Positions 1-9,197 of a DNA stretch of 64,000 bases are shown here, piece after piece. Source of the stretch: Nocardioides oceani. GTDB lineage: Bacteria; Actinomycetota; Actinomycetes; Propionibacteriales; Nocardioidaceae. Under the pieces are notes generated by a model. It ran no database searches. It saw only the letters and a program-made list of their open reading frames with translations, and was not told the origin of the DNA. The DNA is taken from assembly GCF_030412965.1 (NCBI RefSeq), contig NZ_JAUHJQ010000004.1, positions 285,580 to 349,579 of the forward strand, in the 5' to 3' direction. A program made the position numbers and the translations under genes. Each line of letters starts with the position of its first letter. Position 1 is the first letter of the stretch.

Positions 1-49
1 AGGCGCACCGCGCCCCATAACACGAATCCGTGTGGGGTGGTGCGCACTC

Positions 50-70
50 CCCCGGGCGTGCCGCCCGGGG
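50..70 (-). terminator. Hairpin after the LLM oxidoreductase gene
   Basis: A perfect 8-bp stem (CCCCGGGC/GCCCGGGG) with a 5-nt loop lies just past the stop codon at 76. A second, longer imperfect inverted repeat covers about 4-45. Together they look like a termination region for the minus-strand monooxygenase gene, possibly shared with a convergent gene outside the window. No clear T-run is seen, as is usual in high-GC actinobacteria. Confidence 0.5.
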
Positions 71-75
71 ACGTC

Positions 76-1128
76 TCAGTCGGCGAGGAGCTCGAGCGTG
101 CGCTCGCGCGCCGGGCTGGCGCCGGGCTCGGTGCCGACGTACGCCGCAGCGACCGGGGCCACCATCACCTCGTCGACGCCGTACGTCGCCGCGAGCTCCG
201 ACAGCCGGCCCCGCGACTCCTCCGGTCCGCCGATCACCCATCGCTCGGCCATCGCGTCCATGAGCTGCTGGTGCGCGGGCGGCATCTCGGCCTGGACCTT
301 CTCGGCCTCCTCGACGAGCCGGCCGCGGCCGAGCGGCTGGCCCGTGCGCAGCGCGAGCATCATCTGCAGCTGGGGCAGCGCGAGGCGGCGCGCCTCCTCG
401 GCGTCGTCGGCCACGACGGCGTTGACGGTGAGGAAGGTCTGCGGCCGCTCCAGCTCCGGCGAGGGCCGGAAGGTGCTCCGGTAGAGCTCGAGCGCCTCGG
501 CGGTCCCCTGCCCGGAGAAGTGGTGGGCGAAGACGTAGGGCATGCCCTTCTCCGCGGCCAGGCGCGCGGAGTAGTCGGAGGAGCCGAGCAGCCAGATCGT
601 CGGCGCCGACGTGGCCGCCGGGGTCGCCCGCAGCTCGTGGGTCAGGCCCTGGACGGCGATGCCCACACCCGCGGCGTCCATCATCGCCAGCACGTTGTCG
701 ACGTACTCCGGGAAGCGGGTGACCGCCTCGTCGGTGACGCCGCCGGCGCCGTGGCGCAGCGCCCAGCTGGTCACCGGGTCCGTGCCGGGCGCCCGCCCGA
801 TGCCGAGGTCGATCCGGCCGGGAAAGGCCGCCTCGAGCAGCGCGAACTGCTCGGCGACGACGAGCGGCGCGTGGTTGGGCAGCATCACGCCGCCTGAGCC
901 GACCCGGATCCGCTCGGTGGCGGCGGCGAGCATCCCGATGAGCACCGGCGGGTTGGTCGCGGCGACCGCGGCCATGTTGTGGTGCTCGGCCACCCAGTAG
1001 CGCCGGTAGCCCAGCCGGTCGGCGGTCCGGGCCAGGGCGGTCGAGGCGCGCAGGGCGTCGCCGGTCGTCTGGTCGCTGCGGACCGGGACGAGGTCGAGCA
1101 CGGACAGGGCGGGGCGGTGGTCGGTCAT
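76..1128 (-). CDS. LLM-class flavin-dependent oxidoreductase (luciferase-like)
   Basis: A 350-aa protein of the bacterial luciferase-like monooxygenase superfamily, in the MsnO8-like branch, predicted to use reduced flavin to oxidise an unknown small substrate in the cytoplasm. Typical features are the N-terminal LSVLDLVPVRSDQTTGDAL strand-helix, YWVAEHHNM near residue 45, VGSGGVMLPNHAPLVVAEQF near 76-95 and LGIGRAPGTDP near 110. The length fits the family. The ATG at 1128 is the natural start because the first beta strand follows directly. It stands 49 bp downstream of the TerC gene and may be co-transcribed with it. The substrate cannot be predicted. Confidence 0.88.
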   Translation of the reverse strand: MTDHRPALSVLDLVPVRSDQTTGDALRASTALARTADRLGYRRYWVAEHHNMAAVAATNPPVLIGMLAAATERIRVGSGGVMLPNHAPLVVAEQFALLEAAFPGRIDLGIGRAPGTDPVTSWALRHGAGGVTDEAVTRFPEYVDNVLAMMDAAGVGIAVQGLTHELRATPAATSAPTIWLLGSSDYSARLAAEKGMPYVFAHHFSGQGTAEALELYRSTFRPSPELERPQTFLTVNAVVADDAEEARRLALPQLQMMLALRTGQPLGRGRLVEEAEKVQAEMPPAHQQLMDAMAERWVIGGPEESRGRLSELAATYGVDEVMVAPVAAAYVGTEPGASPARERTLELLAD

Positions 1129-1177
1129 CCCCCGGGGAACGCCGACCCCGCCCCGCCCTATTCCGGTCAGGCCTGGT

Positions 1178-2170
1178 TCACTCCGACGGCTTGGGCGCCG
1201 GCGGGTTGGAGGCGGTCATCTCCGCGCGCTCGTCACGGCGGGTCTTGGCGAGGCTGAGCCACGCCGTGAGCGCCAGGGTCACGATGATGACGCCGAGGCT
1301 CGCGAGCGTGGGCACCTCGAAGCCGATCACGTGGCCCTCGTGCAGGGCGTGGATGATCAGCTTCACGCCGATCCAGGCCAGGATGAACGCCAGGCCCAGC
1401 GAGAGGTAGACGAGCCGCTGGAGCAGGCCGCCGAGCAGGAAGTAGAGCTGGCGCAGGCCCATCAGCGCGAAGACGTTCGCGGTGAAGACGAGGTACGGCT
1501 CCTGGGTGATGCCGAAGATCGCGGGGATCGAGTCCAGCGCGAACATGATGTCGGTGGCGCCGAGCGCGAGGATGACGATCAGCATCGGGGAGACGACGCG
1601 GACGCCGTTCTCCTTCCACCACAACGTCAGGCCGCGGTAGTCCTCGCCGACGTTGAGGCGCCGCTGGGCGAAGGTCACCAGGCGGTTCTCCTCGGGGTGC
1701 TCCTCCTCGCCGCCCCGGTAGCTGCGCACCAGGCTGATCGCGGTGTAGATGAGGAACGCGCCGAAGATGTAGAAGACCCACGAGAAGTTCTCGACCAGCT
1801 GGTAGCCCACGGCGATGAAGATCGCCCGGAAGATCAGCGCGAGGATGATGCCCACCATGAGGGCTTCCTGCTGGTACTTCCGCGGGACCGCGAGCGCCGA
1901 CATCAGCACGATGAAGACGAAGAGGTTGTCGACCGACAAGGAGTACTCCACCAACCAGCCGGTGTAGAACTCGATGCCGAAGTCGTGCCCGTGGAACAGC
2001 CACACCCAGGCGCCGAAGACGACGGCCGCGCCGACGTAGACGCTGAGGTAGACCGTGCACTCGCGCAACGAGGGCTCGTGCGGCCGGCGGGCGATGACGA
2101 TGACGTCGAAGAGCAGCACCGCGACGGTGACGCCGATCGTGATGCCCCACTCGAGGGCGGAGACTTCCAC
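1178..2170 (-). CDS. TerC family integral membrane protein (metal ion exporter)
   Basis: A 330-aa polytopic protein of the TerC/Alx family with about nine membrane helices. The conserved acidic membrane motifs are visible: LSVDNLFVFIVL near residue 80 and ATDIMFALDSIPAIFGIT near 205-222. Family members such as Alx and YkoY export Mn2+ or supply it to exported metalloproteins. The GTG start at 2170 has a strong AGGAGG ribosome site just upstream. The upstream leader carries a yybP-ykoY type riboswitch, which independently supports a manganese role. The C-terminal tail is short, charged and proline-rich. Confidence 0.92.
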   Translation of the reverse strand: MEVSALEWGITIGVTVAVLLFDVIVIARRPHEPSLRECTVYLSVYVGAAVVFGAWVWLFHGHDFGIEFYTGWLVEYSLSVDNLFVFIVLMSALAVPRKYQQEALMVGIILALIFRAIFIAVGYQLVENFSWVFYIFGAFLIYTAISLVRSYRGGEEEHPEENRLVTFAQRRLNVGEDYRGLTLWWKENGVRVVSPMLIVILALGATDIMFALDSIPAIFGITQEPYLVFTANVFALMGLRQLYFLLGGLLQRLVYLSLGLAFILAWIGVKLIIHALHEGHVIGFEVPTLASLGVIIVTLALTAWLSLAKTRRDERAEMTASNPPAPKPSE

Positions 2171-2202
2171 AGGGTTCCTCCTGGTCAGGCGGATGACGAA
2201 GC

Positions 2203-2306
2203 GTCAGAGGTCTCTTCCGCCGCGGCTGCGACCCACGGTCCCGGACCGGTTCGGATCACCGGACGTGCTGACGAGACCGCGGCGAAGGAATACTCCCCCC
2301 TGCGGG
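2203..2306 (-). promoter_or_regulatory. yybP-ykoY (Mn2+) riboswitch upstream of terC
   Basis: Read on the minus strand, the leader opens with AGGGGGGAGTA (the L1 hallmark GGGGAGTA) and closes with GAAGAGACCTCT (the conserved AGACC block). Between them CGCCGCGG pairs perfectly with CCGCGGCG (8 bp), and a CCGG hairpin sits in the middle. This is the yybP-ykoY architecture, which is established as a Mn2+ sensor and is often found ahead of TerC-family genes. The terC GTG and its AGGAGG site lie only about 30 nt downstream, so control of translation initiation is possible. The fold was judged by eye only. Confidence 0.8.
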
Positions 2307-2382
2307 GCACATCCTCGCACGGGCTCGACGCCCGTTACCCATCCGCGGGCCGCGCCACCCGGGGGTGCCGGCCGGTCGGGGG

Positions 2383-3216
2383 TCAGCGGCCGCCGAAGGG
2401 GACGCCGAGCGCGGTGAGCGCCGCCTCGCCGCCGTCGAGGGCGGTGAGCACCCACGCGCCGGCCTCGGTGAGGGTGAAGGTGTGCTCGAAGTGGGCGGCC
2501 CGGCTGCCGTCGTCGGTCACGACGGTCCAGTCGTCCGCCAGGGTCGAGACGTCCTTGCCACCCAGGGTCACCATCGGCTCGACCGCGAGCGCGAGCCCGC
2601 GGACCAGCTTGGGGCCGCGACCGGCGCGGCCGTAGTTCGGGACGTCCGGCGGCTGGTGCATGGCCGAGCCGATCCCGTGGCCGGTGTAGTCCTCGAGGAT
2701 CCCGTAGTCACCCTGGGAGCGCACGTGCTGCTCGACCGCGTGGGAGATGTCGGTGACCCGCCCCCCGAGCCGGGCGGCCGCGATCCCGCGCCACATCGCC
2801 TCCTCGGTCACCCGCATCAGCTCGGTGACGTCGGCCGGCACCTCGCCCACCGCGACGGTGATCGCGGCGTCGCCGTGCCAGCCCTGCCCGGAGTCGTCGG
2901 GGATGATCGCGCCGCAGTCGATCGAGACCACGTCGCCGTCCGCGAGCACCCGGTCACCCGGGATGCCGTGGACGACCTCGTCGTTGACCGAGGCGCAGAT
3001 CGAGCCCGGGAAGCCGTGGTAGCCCAGGAACGACGGGGTCGCGCCCGAGGAGCGGATGTTGTCCTCCGCGATCGCGTCGAGCTCGCGCGTGGTGATCCCC
3101 GCGCGCACGCTGGCGCGCAGCAGCTCGAGGGTCTCCCCCACCACCAGCCCGGCCCGACGCATCGAGGCGATCTGCTCGGGGGTCTTGATCTCGACGCCCC
3201 GGTCGCGCAGGCCCAT
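2383..3216 (-). CDS. map: Type I methionine aminopeptidase
   Basis: A 277-aa cytosolic metallopeptidase that removes the initiator methionine from nascent proteins. The pita-bread-fold metal ligands are present: Asp in VVSIDCGA, Asp in HGDAAITV, His in GHGIGSAMH, Glu in AVEPMVT and Glu in FEHTFTLTE. The ATG at 3216 precedes RDRGVEIKTPEQIASMRRAG, the usual N-terminus. It starts 13 bp after adk ends, completing the secY-adk-map block. In many actinobacteria infA and the alpha operon follow map; here a riboswitch-controlled terC follows instead. Confidence 0.97.
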   Translation of the reverse strand: MGLRDRGVEIKTPEQIASMRRAGLVVGETLELLRASVRAGITTRELDAIAEDNIRSSGATPSFLGYHGFPGSICASVNDEVVHGIPGDRVLADGDVVSIDCGAIIPDDSGQGWHGDAAITVAVGEVPADVTELMRVTEEAMWRGIAAARLGGRVTDISHAVEQHVRSQGDYGILEDYTGHGIGSAMHQPPDVPNYGRAGRGPKLVRGLALAVEPMVTLGGKDVSTLADDWTVVTDDGSRAAHFEHTFTLTEAGAWVLTALDGGEAALTALGVPFGGR

Positions 3217-3229
3217 CAGCCGGCCTCCG

Positions 3230-3805
3230 TCAGGACTCGGGTACGTCGTCGAGCGCGTCGAAGATCCGCTTGGTGACGTCGTCGACCTCGCCCATGCCGT
3301 CGACCTCGACGAGGATGCCGCGCCCGCGGTAGACCTCGATGAGCGGCTCGGTCTGCTCGACGTACACCTCCTGGCGACGCCTGATGACGTCCTCGGTGTC
3401 GTCGGCGCGACCCTCGACCTGGGCGCGCTGCAGCAGCCGCTGCACGATCTCGTCGGCGTCGACGGTCAGGCAGACCACCGCGTCGAGGGAGTGACCGGTG
3501 AACCCGATCATCCCGTCGAGCTCCTCGACCTGCGCGAGCGTGCGCGGGTAGCCGTCGAGCAGGAAGCCGGGCTTGGCGTCCTCCTCGTCGATCCGGTTGC
3601 GGACCATCCGGTTGGTGACCTCGTCGGGGACGTACTCCCCCGCGTCCATGTAGCGCTTGGCCTCGACGCCGAGCTCGGTGCCCTGCGAGACGTTCGCGCG
3701 GAAGATGTCGCCGGTCGAGATCGCCGGGATGCCGAAGTGCTCGGCGACGAACTTCGCCTGGGTGCCCTTGCCGGCACCCGGGGGGCCCATCAAGATCAGC
3801 CTCAA
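3230..3805 (-). CDS. adk: Adenylate kinase
   Basis: A 191-aa nucleoside monophosphate kinase catalysing ATP + AMP <-> 2 ADP. The P-loop [10 protein letters not shown] lies at residues 7-16, followed by the AMP-binding STGDIFR and the [13 protein letters not shown] motif. The LID region is short and lacks the four-cysteine zinc site, as in other actinobacterial short-form enzymes. The start is a TTG at 3805 that overlaps the secY stop as TTGA, giving the usual N-terminus [14 protein letters not shown]. The downstream ATG at 3790 would remove the first beta strand. Translation is probably coupled to secY. Confidence 0.95.
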   Translation of the reverse strand: MRLILMGPPGAGKGTQAKFVAEHFGIPAISTGDIFRANVSQGTELGVEAKRYMDAGEYVPDEVTNRMVRNRIDEEDAKPGFLLDGYPRTLAQVEELDGMIGFTGHSLDAVVCLTVDADEIVQRLLQRAQVEGRADDTEDVIRRRQEVYVEQTEPLIEVYRGRGILVEVDGMGEVDDVTKRIFDALDDVPES

Positions 3806-5097
3806 CGGAGGAACCCTTCGTAGTTGCGCTGCTGCAGCTGGCTCTCGATCTGCTTCACCGTGTCCAGGGCGACGCCGACCATGATCAGGATCGACGTGCC
3901 GCCGAAGGGGAAGTTCTGGTTGGCGTTGATGAGCACCAGGGCGATCAGCGGGATCAACGCGATCAGACCGAGGTAGACCGCGCCGGGCAGCGTGATGCGG
4001 GACAGGACGTAGGACAGGTAGTCCTCGGTCGGCTTGCCCGCCCGGATCCCGGGGATGAAGCCGCCGTACTTCTTCATGTTGTCGGCCACCTCGGTCGGGT
4101 TGAAGGTGATCGACACGTAGAAGTAGGTGAAGAAGACGATGAGCAGGAAGAAGACCGCCATGTAGAGCGGGTTGTCCCCCGTCACGAAGTACTTGTTGAT
4201 CCAGCGGATCACCGCGGAGTCGGCGTTCTGGTTGAACTGCACCGCCATCGCCGGCAGGTAGAGCAGCGACGAGGCGAAGATGACCGGGATGATGCCGGCC
4301 TGGTTCACCTTGAGCGGGATGTAGGTCGAGCTGCCGCCGAACATCTTGCGACCCACCATCCGGCGGGCGTACTGCACCGGGATCCGGCGCTGCGCCTGCT
4401 CGATGAAGATGACCGCGGCGACGATCACGAGACCGACGACGGTGACGATGCCGAAGATCCACCAGCCCTGCTGCTTCTGGACGTCCCACATCGAGGCCGG
4501 GAAGGTCGCGACGACCTGGGTGAAGATCAGGATCGACATGCCGTTGCCGACGCCGCGCTCGGTGATGAGCTCACCGAGCCACATGATGACCGCCGTGCCG
4601 GCCGTCATGGTGACGACCAGGACCAGGAAGGTGCCGGTGGCGTTGCTGTGCAGGAGCGGCTCGGTGCAGCCCTGGAGCAGGTTGCCCGAGCGGGCGAGCG
4701 CCACGATGCCGGTGGCCTGGAGGACCGCGAGGCCCAGCGTCAGGTACCGGGTGTACTGCGTGATCTTGGTCTGGCCCGCCTGGCCCTCCTTCTTCAGCGC
4801 CTCGAGCCGTGGGATGACCACGACGAGCAGCTGCAGGATGATGCTGGCGGTGATGTAGGGCATGATCCCCAGCGCGAAGATCGTCAGCTGGAGGAGCGCC
4901 CCGCCTGAGAACAGGTTGATCAGGTTGTAGACGCTGTTGTCCTCGACCTGGTCGATGCAGGACTGGACGTTGGCGACGTTCACCCCGGGAGCGGGGATCT
5001 GCGACCCGAGCCTGAAGATCGCCACGATCATCAGGACGAAGAGCAGCTTGCGCCGCAGGTCCGGAGTCCGGAATGCGTTCACGAACGCGCTGAGCAC
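3802..5097 (-). CDS. secY: Protein translocase subunit SecY
   Basis: A 431-aa core channel subunit of the Sec translocon with ten predicted membrane helices. It begins at GTG 5097 with [21 protein letters not shown], the usual amphipathic N-terminus and TM1. The plug-region sequence and the cytosolic loops typical of SecY ([16 protein letters not shown], then [13 protein letters not shown]) are recognisable. It is separated from rplO by 238 bp that include a long hairpin, and it overlaps adk by 4 nt. Expression partly independent of the spc ribosomal genes is therefore likely. Confidence 0.97.
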   Translation of the reverse strand: MLSAFVNAFRTPDLRRKLLFVLMIVAIFRLGSQIPAPGVNVANVQSCIDQVEDNSVYNLINLFSGGALLQLTIFALGIMPYITASIILQLLVVVIPRLEALKKEGQAGQTKITQYTRYLTLGLAVLQATGIVALARSGNLLQGCTEPLLHSNATGTFLVLVVTMTAGTAVIMWLGELITERGVGNGMSILIFTQVVATFPASMWDVQKQQGWWIFGIVTVVGLVIVAAVIFIEQAQRRIPVQYARRMVGRKMFGGSSTYIPLKVNQAGIIPVIFASSLLYLPAMAVQFNQNADSAVIRWINKYFVTGDNPLYMAVFFLLIVFFTYFYVSITFNPTEVADNMKKYGGFIPGIRAGKPTEDYLSYVLSRITLPGAVYLGLIALIPLIALVLINANQNFPFGGTSILIMVGVALDTVKQIESQLQQRNYEGFLR

Positions 5098-5151
5098 GAA
5101 GTTCCTCTTTTCCCTGCTGGAGCCGCCTCCCGGCGACCGGCGAGCCCCGGA

Positions 5152-5157
5152 AGCCTA
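5152..5157 (-). promoter_or_regulatory. secY: Candidate -10 element for secY-adk-map
   Basis: On the minus strand TAGGCT lies about 55 nt upstream of the secY start. It matches the actinobacterial -10 pattern TANNNT. No convincing -35 is present. Its position after the rplO-secY hairpin fits an independent promoter for secY-adk-map. Confidence 0.35.
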
Positions 5158-5276
5158 ACAGGCAGGTGACGCTGCCACGGTCCCGACCGGGGTGCACGGG
5201 ACGTGGGGTGGAACGGGACCGAGCGGTCCGAGCCCGGGCACGACGACGTACGGCGTCCTGCCCGGTGATGCGCGGA

Positions 5277-5322
5277 AGGGGCGCGGCCCGCGTGCTGAGT
5301 ACAGCAGTCGCGCCGCGCCCCT
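5277..5322 (-). terminator. Long hairpin between rplO and secY
   Basis: An 11-bp perfect outer stem (AGGGGCGCGGC/GCCGCGCCCCT) encloses an inner TGCTG-AGTA-CAGCA stem-loop. It starts 14 bp after the rplO stop codon on the transcribed strand. It probably terminates or attenuates the spc ribosomal transcript before secY, though an RNA-stability role is equally possible. No T-run follows. Confidence 0.5.
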
Positions 5323-5335
5323 CCCGGGACAACGA

Positions 5336-5776
5336 TCACAGGACGGTGGTCGTGCCGCCTGCAGCCTCGATCTTCTCCTTGGCGGAGGACGAGAACGCCT
5401 GGGCGCTCACGTCGACCTTCACCGAGATCTCGCCCTGGCCGAGCACCTTGACCGGCTGGCCCTTGCGGACGGCGCCGCGGGCGACGAGCTCCTCGACGGT
5501 GACCTGGCCACCGTCGGGGAAGAGCTCGCCGAGCCGGTCGAGGTTGACGACCTGGAACTCCACCTTGAACGGGTTCTTGAAGCCCTTGAGCTTCGGGAGC
5601 CGCATGTGGAGGGGCATCTGGCCGCCCTCGAACGCCGAGGGGACCTGGTAGCGGGCCTTGGTGCCCTTGGTACCGCGGCCCGCGGTCTTGCCCTTGGAGC
5701 CCTCACCGCGACCCACACGGGTCTTCGCGGTCTTGGCGCCCGGGGCGGGACGCAGGTGGTGCAGCTTGAGCGTCAT
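5336..5776 (-). CDS. rplO: 50S ribosomal protein L15
   Basis: A 146-aa protein of the large subunit that binds 23S rRNA late in assembly. The N-terminal glycine- and basic-rich region [20 protein letters not shown] is diagnostic, followed by [20 protein letters not shown]. The length is normal. It starts 1 bp after the rpmD stop and is the last ribosomal gene of the spc cluster here, followed by a hairpin and then secY. Confidence 0.97.
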   Translation of the reverse strand: MTLKLHHLRPAPGAKTAKTRVGRGEGSKGKTAGRGTKGTKARYQVPSAFEGGQMPLHMRLPKLKGFKNPFKVEFQVVNLDRLGELFPDGGQVTVEELVARGAVRKGQPVKVLGQGEISVKVDVSAQAFSSSAKEKIEAAGGTTTVL

Positions 5777-5777
5777 G

Positions 5778-5960
5778 TCAGTCGACCTCCTCGACCGTCA
5801 CCAGGTGACGGACGGTGTGGACCATGCCGCGGATCTCCGGGCGGTCCTCCTTGACGACCACGTCGCCAATCCGCTTGAGACCGAGCGTGCGCAGGGTCTC
5901 GCGCTGGTTGGCCTTGCAGCCGATCGTGGACTTCTTCTGCTGGACCTTCAGCTGCGCCAT
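5778..5960 (-). CDS. rpmD: 50S ribosomal protein L30
   Basis: A 60-aa protein starting [16 protein letters not shown] with the L30 core [12 protein letters not shown] and a C-terminus ending [13 protein letters not shown]. The ATG at 5960 shares one base with the rpsE stop codon (TGATG), so translation is coupled. The open frame extends further upstream, but the extra residues overlap rpsE out of frame and are not part of the protein. It lies between rpsE and rplO as in all canonical spc operons. Confidence 0.95.
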   Translation of the reverse strand: MAQLKVQQKKSTIGCKANQRETLRTLGLKRIGDVVVKEDRPEIRGMVHTVRHLVTVEEVD

Positions 5961-6580
5961 CAGGAGGACACCTCCTCGGAGACACCCGCCGGCACCTCGA
6001 GGCGAGCCTTGAGGAGCGCCGCCGGGGCGACGTCCTCGACCCGCAGGCCACGCCGCGCGGCGACGGCCTCGGGCTGCTCGAGCATCCGCAGGGCCTCGAC
6101 CGTCGCGTGGACGATGTTGATCTGGTTCGACGAGCCGAGCGACTTGCTCAGGATGTCGTGGATGCCGGCGCACTCGAGGACCGCACGGACCGGGCCACCG
6201 GCGATGACGCCGGTACCGGGCGCGGCCGGACGCAGCATGACGACGCCAGCCGCCTTCTCGCCCTGGACCGGGTGGGGGATGGTGCCCTGGATGCGGGGGA
6301 CGCGGAAGAAAGCCTTCTTCGCCTCCTCGACACCCTTGGCGATCGCCGCGGGCACCTCCTTGGCCTTGCCGTAGCCGACACCGACCAGGCCCTCGCCGTC
6401 ACCGACGATGACCAGGGCGGTGAAGCTGAAGCGACGGCCACCCTTCACGACCTTGGCGACACGGTTGATCGCAACGACGCGCTCGATGTAGGCGGTCTTG
6501 TCAGCAGCCTGGCCACCGCGACGGTCGTCGCGGTTGCCTCGGCGCTCGCCACCGCGCTGACTGCGCTGGGCTCCGCTCAT
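5960..6580 (-). CDS. rpsE: 30S ribosomal protein S5
   Basis: A 206-aa small-subunit protein important for translational accuracy and helicase activity at the mRNA entry site. The N-terminal 30 residues are a basic low-complexity extension common in actinobacteria ([20 protein letters not shown]). The S5 domain follows with [24 protein letters not shown] and [16 protein letters not shown], and the C-terminal domain carries [20 protein letters not shown]. It overlaps rpmD by one base and lies 37 bp after rplR. Confidence 0.97.
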   Translation of the reverse strand: MSGAQRSQRGGERRGNRDDRRGGQAADKTAYIERVVAINRVAKVVKGGRRFSFTALVIVGDGEGLVGVGYGKAKEVPAAIAKGVEEAKKAFFRVPRIQGTIPHPVQGEKAAGVVMLRPAAPGTGVIAGGPVRAVLECAGIHDILSKSLGSSNQINIVHATVEALRMLEQPEAVAARRGLRVEDVAPAALLKARLEVPAGVSEEVSS

Positions 6581-6617
6581 GAGACTGTTCCTCTTCTCTC
6601 TCTTGCAGCTCTTGCGA

Positions 6618-7007
6618 TCAGAAGGTCAGGCCGCCCTCGCGGGCGCCGTCGGCCAGGGCCGCGACGCGACCGTGGTACTTGTTGCCGGCGCGGTCGAAGA
6701 CCACGCCGTCGATACCGGCCGCCTTGGCCCGCTCGGCGACGAGCTCGCCGACGCGCTTGGCCTTGGCGGTCTTGTCACCCTCGAAGCCCCGCAGGTCCGA
6801 CTCCATGGTGGAGGCGTACGCGAGGGTCTGGCCGACGTTGTCGTCCACGACCTGCACGGTGATGTGCTTGGCGGAACGGGTGACGACCAGACGCGGGCGC
6901 TCGGCGGAGCCGGCGACCTTCTTGCGGCCACGGGCCTGACGACGCAGGCGCGACTTGACCCGAGCAGCGGTGTGCTTGTTGTTCTTGAGCGAGATGGCCA
7001 TGGTCAC
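6618..7007 (-). CDS. rplR: 50S ribosomal protein L18
   Basis: A 129-aa 5S rRNA-binding protein. Recognisable blocks are [20 protein letters not shown] and [27 protein letters not shown] at the C-terminus. Two starts are possible: GTG 7007 ([10 protein letters not shown]) or ATG 7001 (MAISLKNN). The GTG overlaps the rplF stop as GTGA and has GAAAGG 7 nt upstream, so it is preferred. Confidence 0.95.
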   Translation of the reverse strand: MTMAISLKNNKHTAARVKSRLRRQARGRKKVAGSAERPRLVVTRSAKHITVQVVDDNVGQTLAYASTMESDLRGFEGDKTAKAKRVGELVAERAKAAGIDGVVFDRAGNKYHGRVAALADGAREGGLTF

Positions 7008-7543
7008 TTACCAGCCTTTCCGACCTTGCGGCGGATCTGCTCGCCGGCGTAACGGACGCCCTTGCCCTTGTACGGCTCGGGCTTGCGCAGCTTGCGGATC
7101 TTCGCGGCGGTCTCGCCGACGAGCTGCTTGTCGATCCCCTGGACGCCGAGCCGGGTCGGGTTCTCGACGGTGAACGTGATGCCCTCGGGGGCGTCGAACA
7201 CGATCGAGTGGGAGTACCCGAGCTGGAACTCCAGCTGGGTCGGGCCCTTGGACAGGACGCGGTAGCCGACGCCCACGATCTCGAGCTTCTTCTCGTAGCC
7301 CTCGGTGACCCCGACGACCATGTTGTTGACCAGCGTGCGGGTCAGGCCGTGCAGGGACTTGCTGATGCGCTCGTCGTCCGGGCGCTTGACGTCGAGGACG
7401 CCCTCGCCCTGCTCGACGGTGATCGGGGCGGCCACGGTGTGGGACAGGGTGCCCTTGGGGCCCTTGACCGTCACCAGCGGGCCGTCGATCGCCACGTCGA
7501 CGCCGGACGGGACCGCGACGGGGAGCTTGCCAATACGCGACAT
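7004..7543 (-). CDS. rplF: 50S ribosomal protein L6
   Basis: A 179-aa protein of two related domains near the factor-binding site of the 50S subunit. It begins [21 protein letters not shown], carries [10 protein letters not shown] near residue 28, and ends with the conserved [26 protein letters not shown]. Length and order (rpsH-rplF-rplR) are canonical, and it overlaps rplR by 4 nt. Confidence 0.97.
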   Translation of the reverse strand: MSRIGKLPVAVPSGVDVAIDGPLVTVKGPKGTLSHTVAAPITVEQGEGVLDVKRPDDERISKSLHGLTRTLVNNMVVGVTEGYEKKLEIVGVGYRVLSKGPTQLEFQLGYSHSIVFDAPEGITFTVENPTRLGVQGIDKQLVGETAAKIRKLRKPEPYKGKGVRYAGEQIRRKVGKAGK

Positions 7544-7573
7544 GCTTCTAGTACTCCTTCGCAGTTCTCGTCG

Positions 7574-7981
7574 TCACCAGACGTAGGCGAGGACTTCCCC
7601 ACCCACGCCCTTCTGGTTGGCCTGGCGGTCGGTCAGCAGGCCCTGGCTGGTCGAGATGATCGCGACACCCAGGCCGCCGAGCACCTTCGGGAGACCCGTG
7701 TGCTTGGCGTAGACCCGGAGACCGGGCTTGCTGATGCGGCGGACGCCCGCGATGGAGCGCTCGCGGTTGCGGCCGTACTTCAGGGTGATGGTCAGCGTCT
7801 TGCCGACCTCGCCCTCGGCCGGCTCCTTCACCTCGAAGGAGGTGATGTAACCCTCCTGCTTGAGGATCTCCGCGACGCCCTGCTTGAGCTTGCTGTACGG
7901 CATGGACACCGCGTCGTGGTACGCCTGGTTGGCGTTGCGCAGACGAGTGAGCATGTCTGCGATCGGGTCAGTCATCGTCAT
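7574..7981 (-). CDS. rpsH: 30S ribosomal protein S8
   Basis: A 135-aa 16S rRNA-binding protein, an early assembly component and in E. coli the translational repressor of the spc operon. It begins with [19 protein letters not shown] and ends with [27 protein letters not shown]. The first ATG (7981) and an in-frame ATG two codons later both work; the first is used here. A 79-bp spacer separates it from rpsN. Confidence 0.96.
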   Translation of the reverse strand: MTMTDPIADMLTRLRNANQAYHDAVSMPYSKLKQGVAEILKQEGYITSFEVKEPAEGEVGKTLTITLKYGRNRERSIAGVRRISKPGLRVYAKHTGLPKVLGGLGVAIISTSQGLLTDRQANQKGVGGEVLAYVW

Positions 7982-8060
7982 GGCCGTGAGGCCCTTTCTC
8001 CACCGTGGTTTCGCGCCTGCATCTCAGGCGCGACCTGCAGCGATCGTTGTAGAGGGTTGA

Positions 8061-8246
8061 TTACCAGGAGGACTTGGTCACGCCGGGCAGCTCGCCACGG
8101 TGCGCCATCTCGCGCAGGCAGATCCGGCACAGGCCGAACTTGCGGTAGACGGCCTTCGGGCGGCCGCAGCGCTGGCAGCGGGTGTAGCCGCGCACCGCGA
8201 ACTTCGGCTTGCGGGCGGCCTTGACCTTGAGAGCGGTCTTCGCCAT
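8061..8246 (-). CDS. rpsN: 30S ribosomal protein S14, zinc-binding type Z
   Basis: A 61-aa S14 of the short zinc-ribbon (C+) class. Two CxxC pairs lie in [22 protein letters not shown] and would bind one Zn2+. The C-terminus [10 protein letters not shown] is the usual one. Actinobacteria often carry a second zinc-free S14 elsewhere that is induced by zinc starvation; this spc-located copy is the housekeeping form. It lies 1 bp after rplE. Confidence 0.97.
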
Positions 8247-8247
8247 G

Positions 8248-8820
8248 TCAGTTCTCCTTGAACGGGAAGCCGAGCTGCTTGAGCAGGGCCCGACCCTGGT
8301 CGTCGTTGGTGGCCGTGGTCACGATCGTGATGTCCATGCCACGCGACCGGTCGATCCGGTCCTGGTCGATCTCGTGGAACATGACCTGCTCGGTGAGACC
8401 GAAGGTGTAGTTGCCACGACCGTCGAACTGCTGGGGCGACAGACCGCGGAAGTCGCGGATGCGCGGCAGCGCGATCGACAGCAGGCGGTCGAGGAACTCC
8501 CACATCCGGTCGCCGCGCAGCGTGGTGTGCGCACCGATCGGCATGCCCTCGCGCAGCTTGAACTGCGCGATCGACTTGCGGGCCTTGGTGACCAGGGGCT
8601 TCTGACCGGTGATCGCGGTCAGGTCGCGGACGGCGCCCTCGATCAGCTTGGAGTCGCGAGCAGCCTCGCCGACGCCCATGTTGACCACGATCTTCACCAG
8701 ACCGGGGACCTGCATGACGTTGCCGATCTCGAACTCGCTCTGCAGCGCCGGGAGGATCTCCTCGCGGTACCGCGTCTTCAGCCGCGGGGTGGCCGCGGCG
8801 GAGGTCTGGGTCTCGGTCAT
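8248..8820 (-). CDS. rplE: 50S ribosomal protein L5
   Basis: A 190-aa 5S rRNA-binding protein contacting the P-site tRNA and intersubunit bridge B1b. Conserved blocks are [44 protein letters not shown] and the C-terminal [26 protein letters not shown]. It shares one base with rplX upstream (TGATG) and lies 1 bp before rpsN. Confidence 0.97.
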
Positions 8821-9194
8821 CAGATTTCCTTGCCGGTCTTGCGCGAGATGCGGACGCTGCGCTCAGCCTCGTACGTCGAGCCGTCCGGGCGGCGCTTGGT
8901 GACCTGGTCGCGGCGGAAGCCGACGCGGGTCACGCCGTCGCCCTCGACGAGCATCACGTTGGAGACGTGGATGGGGGCCTCGGCGGTGATGATCCCGCCG
9001 GTGGTGCTGGTGCCACCCTGGTTCACGGCCTTGGTGTGCCGCTTGATCCGGTTGACGCCCTCGACGATCACCCGGTCCTCCTCGCGGAGCACCTGGATGA
9101 CCTTGCCCTCGGCACCCTTGTCCTTGCCGGCGATCACCTTGACGGTGTCGCCCTTCTTGATGTTCATCGCCTTCGAATTCCTACGCTGTGCCAT
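8820..9194 (-). CDS. rplX: 50S ribosomal protein L24
   Basis: A 124-aa assembly-initiating 23S rRNA-binding protein. The KOW motif is in [20 protein letters not shown], and [14 protein letters not shown] follows. The ATG at 9194 gives a nine-residue basic extension (AQRRNSKA) before the KOW domain. A downstream ATG in front of NIKKGD is the alternative start. It lies 3 bp after rplN and overlaps rplE by one base. Confidence 0.95.
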   Translation of the reverse strand: MAQRRNSKAMNIKKGDTVKVIAGKDKGAEGKVIQVLREEDRVIVEGVNRIKRHTKAVNQGGTSTTGGIITAEAPIHVSNVMLVEGDGVTRVGFRRDQVTKRRPDGSTYEAERSVRISRKTGKEI

Positions 9195-9197
9195 GGC

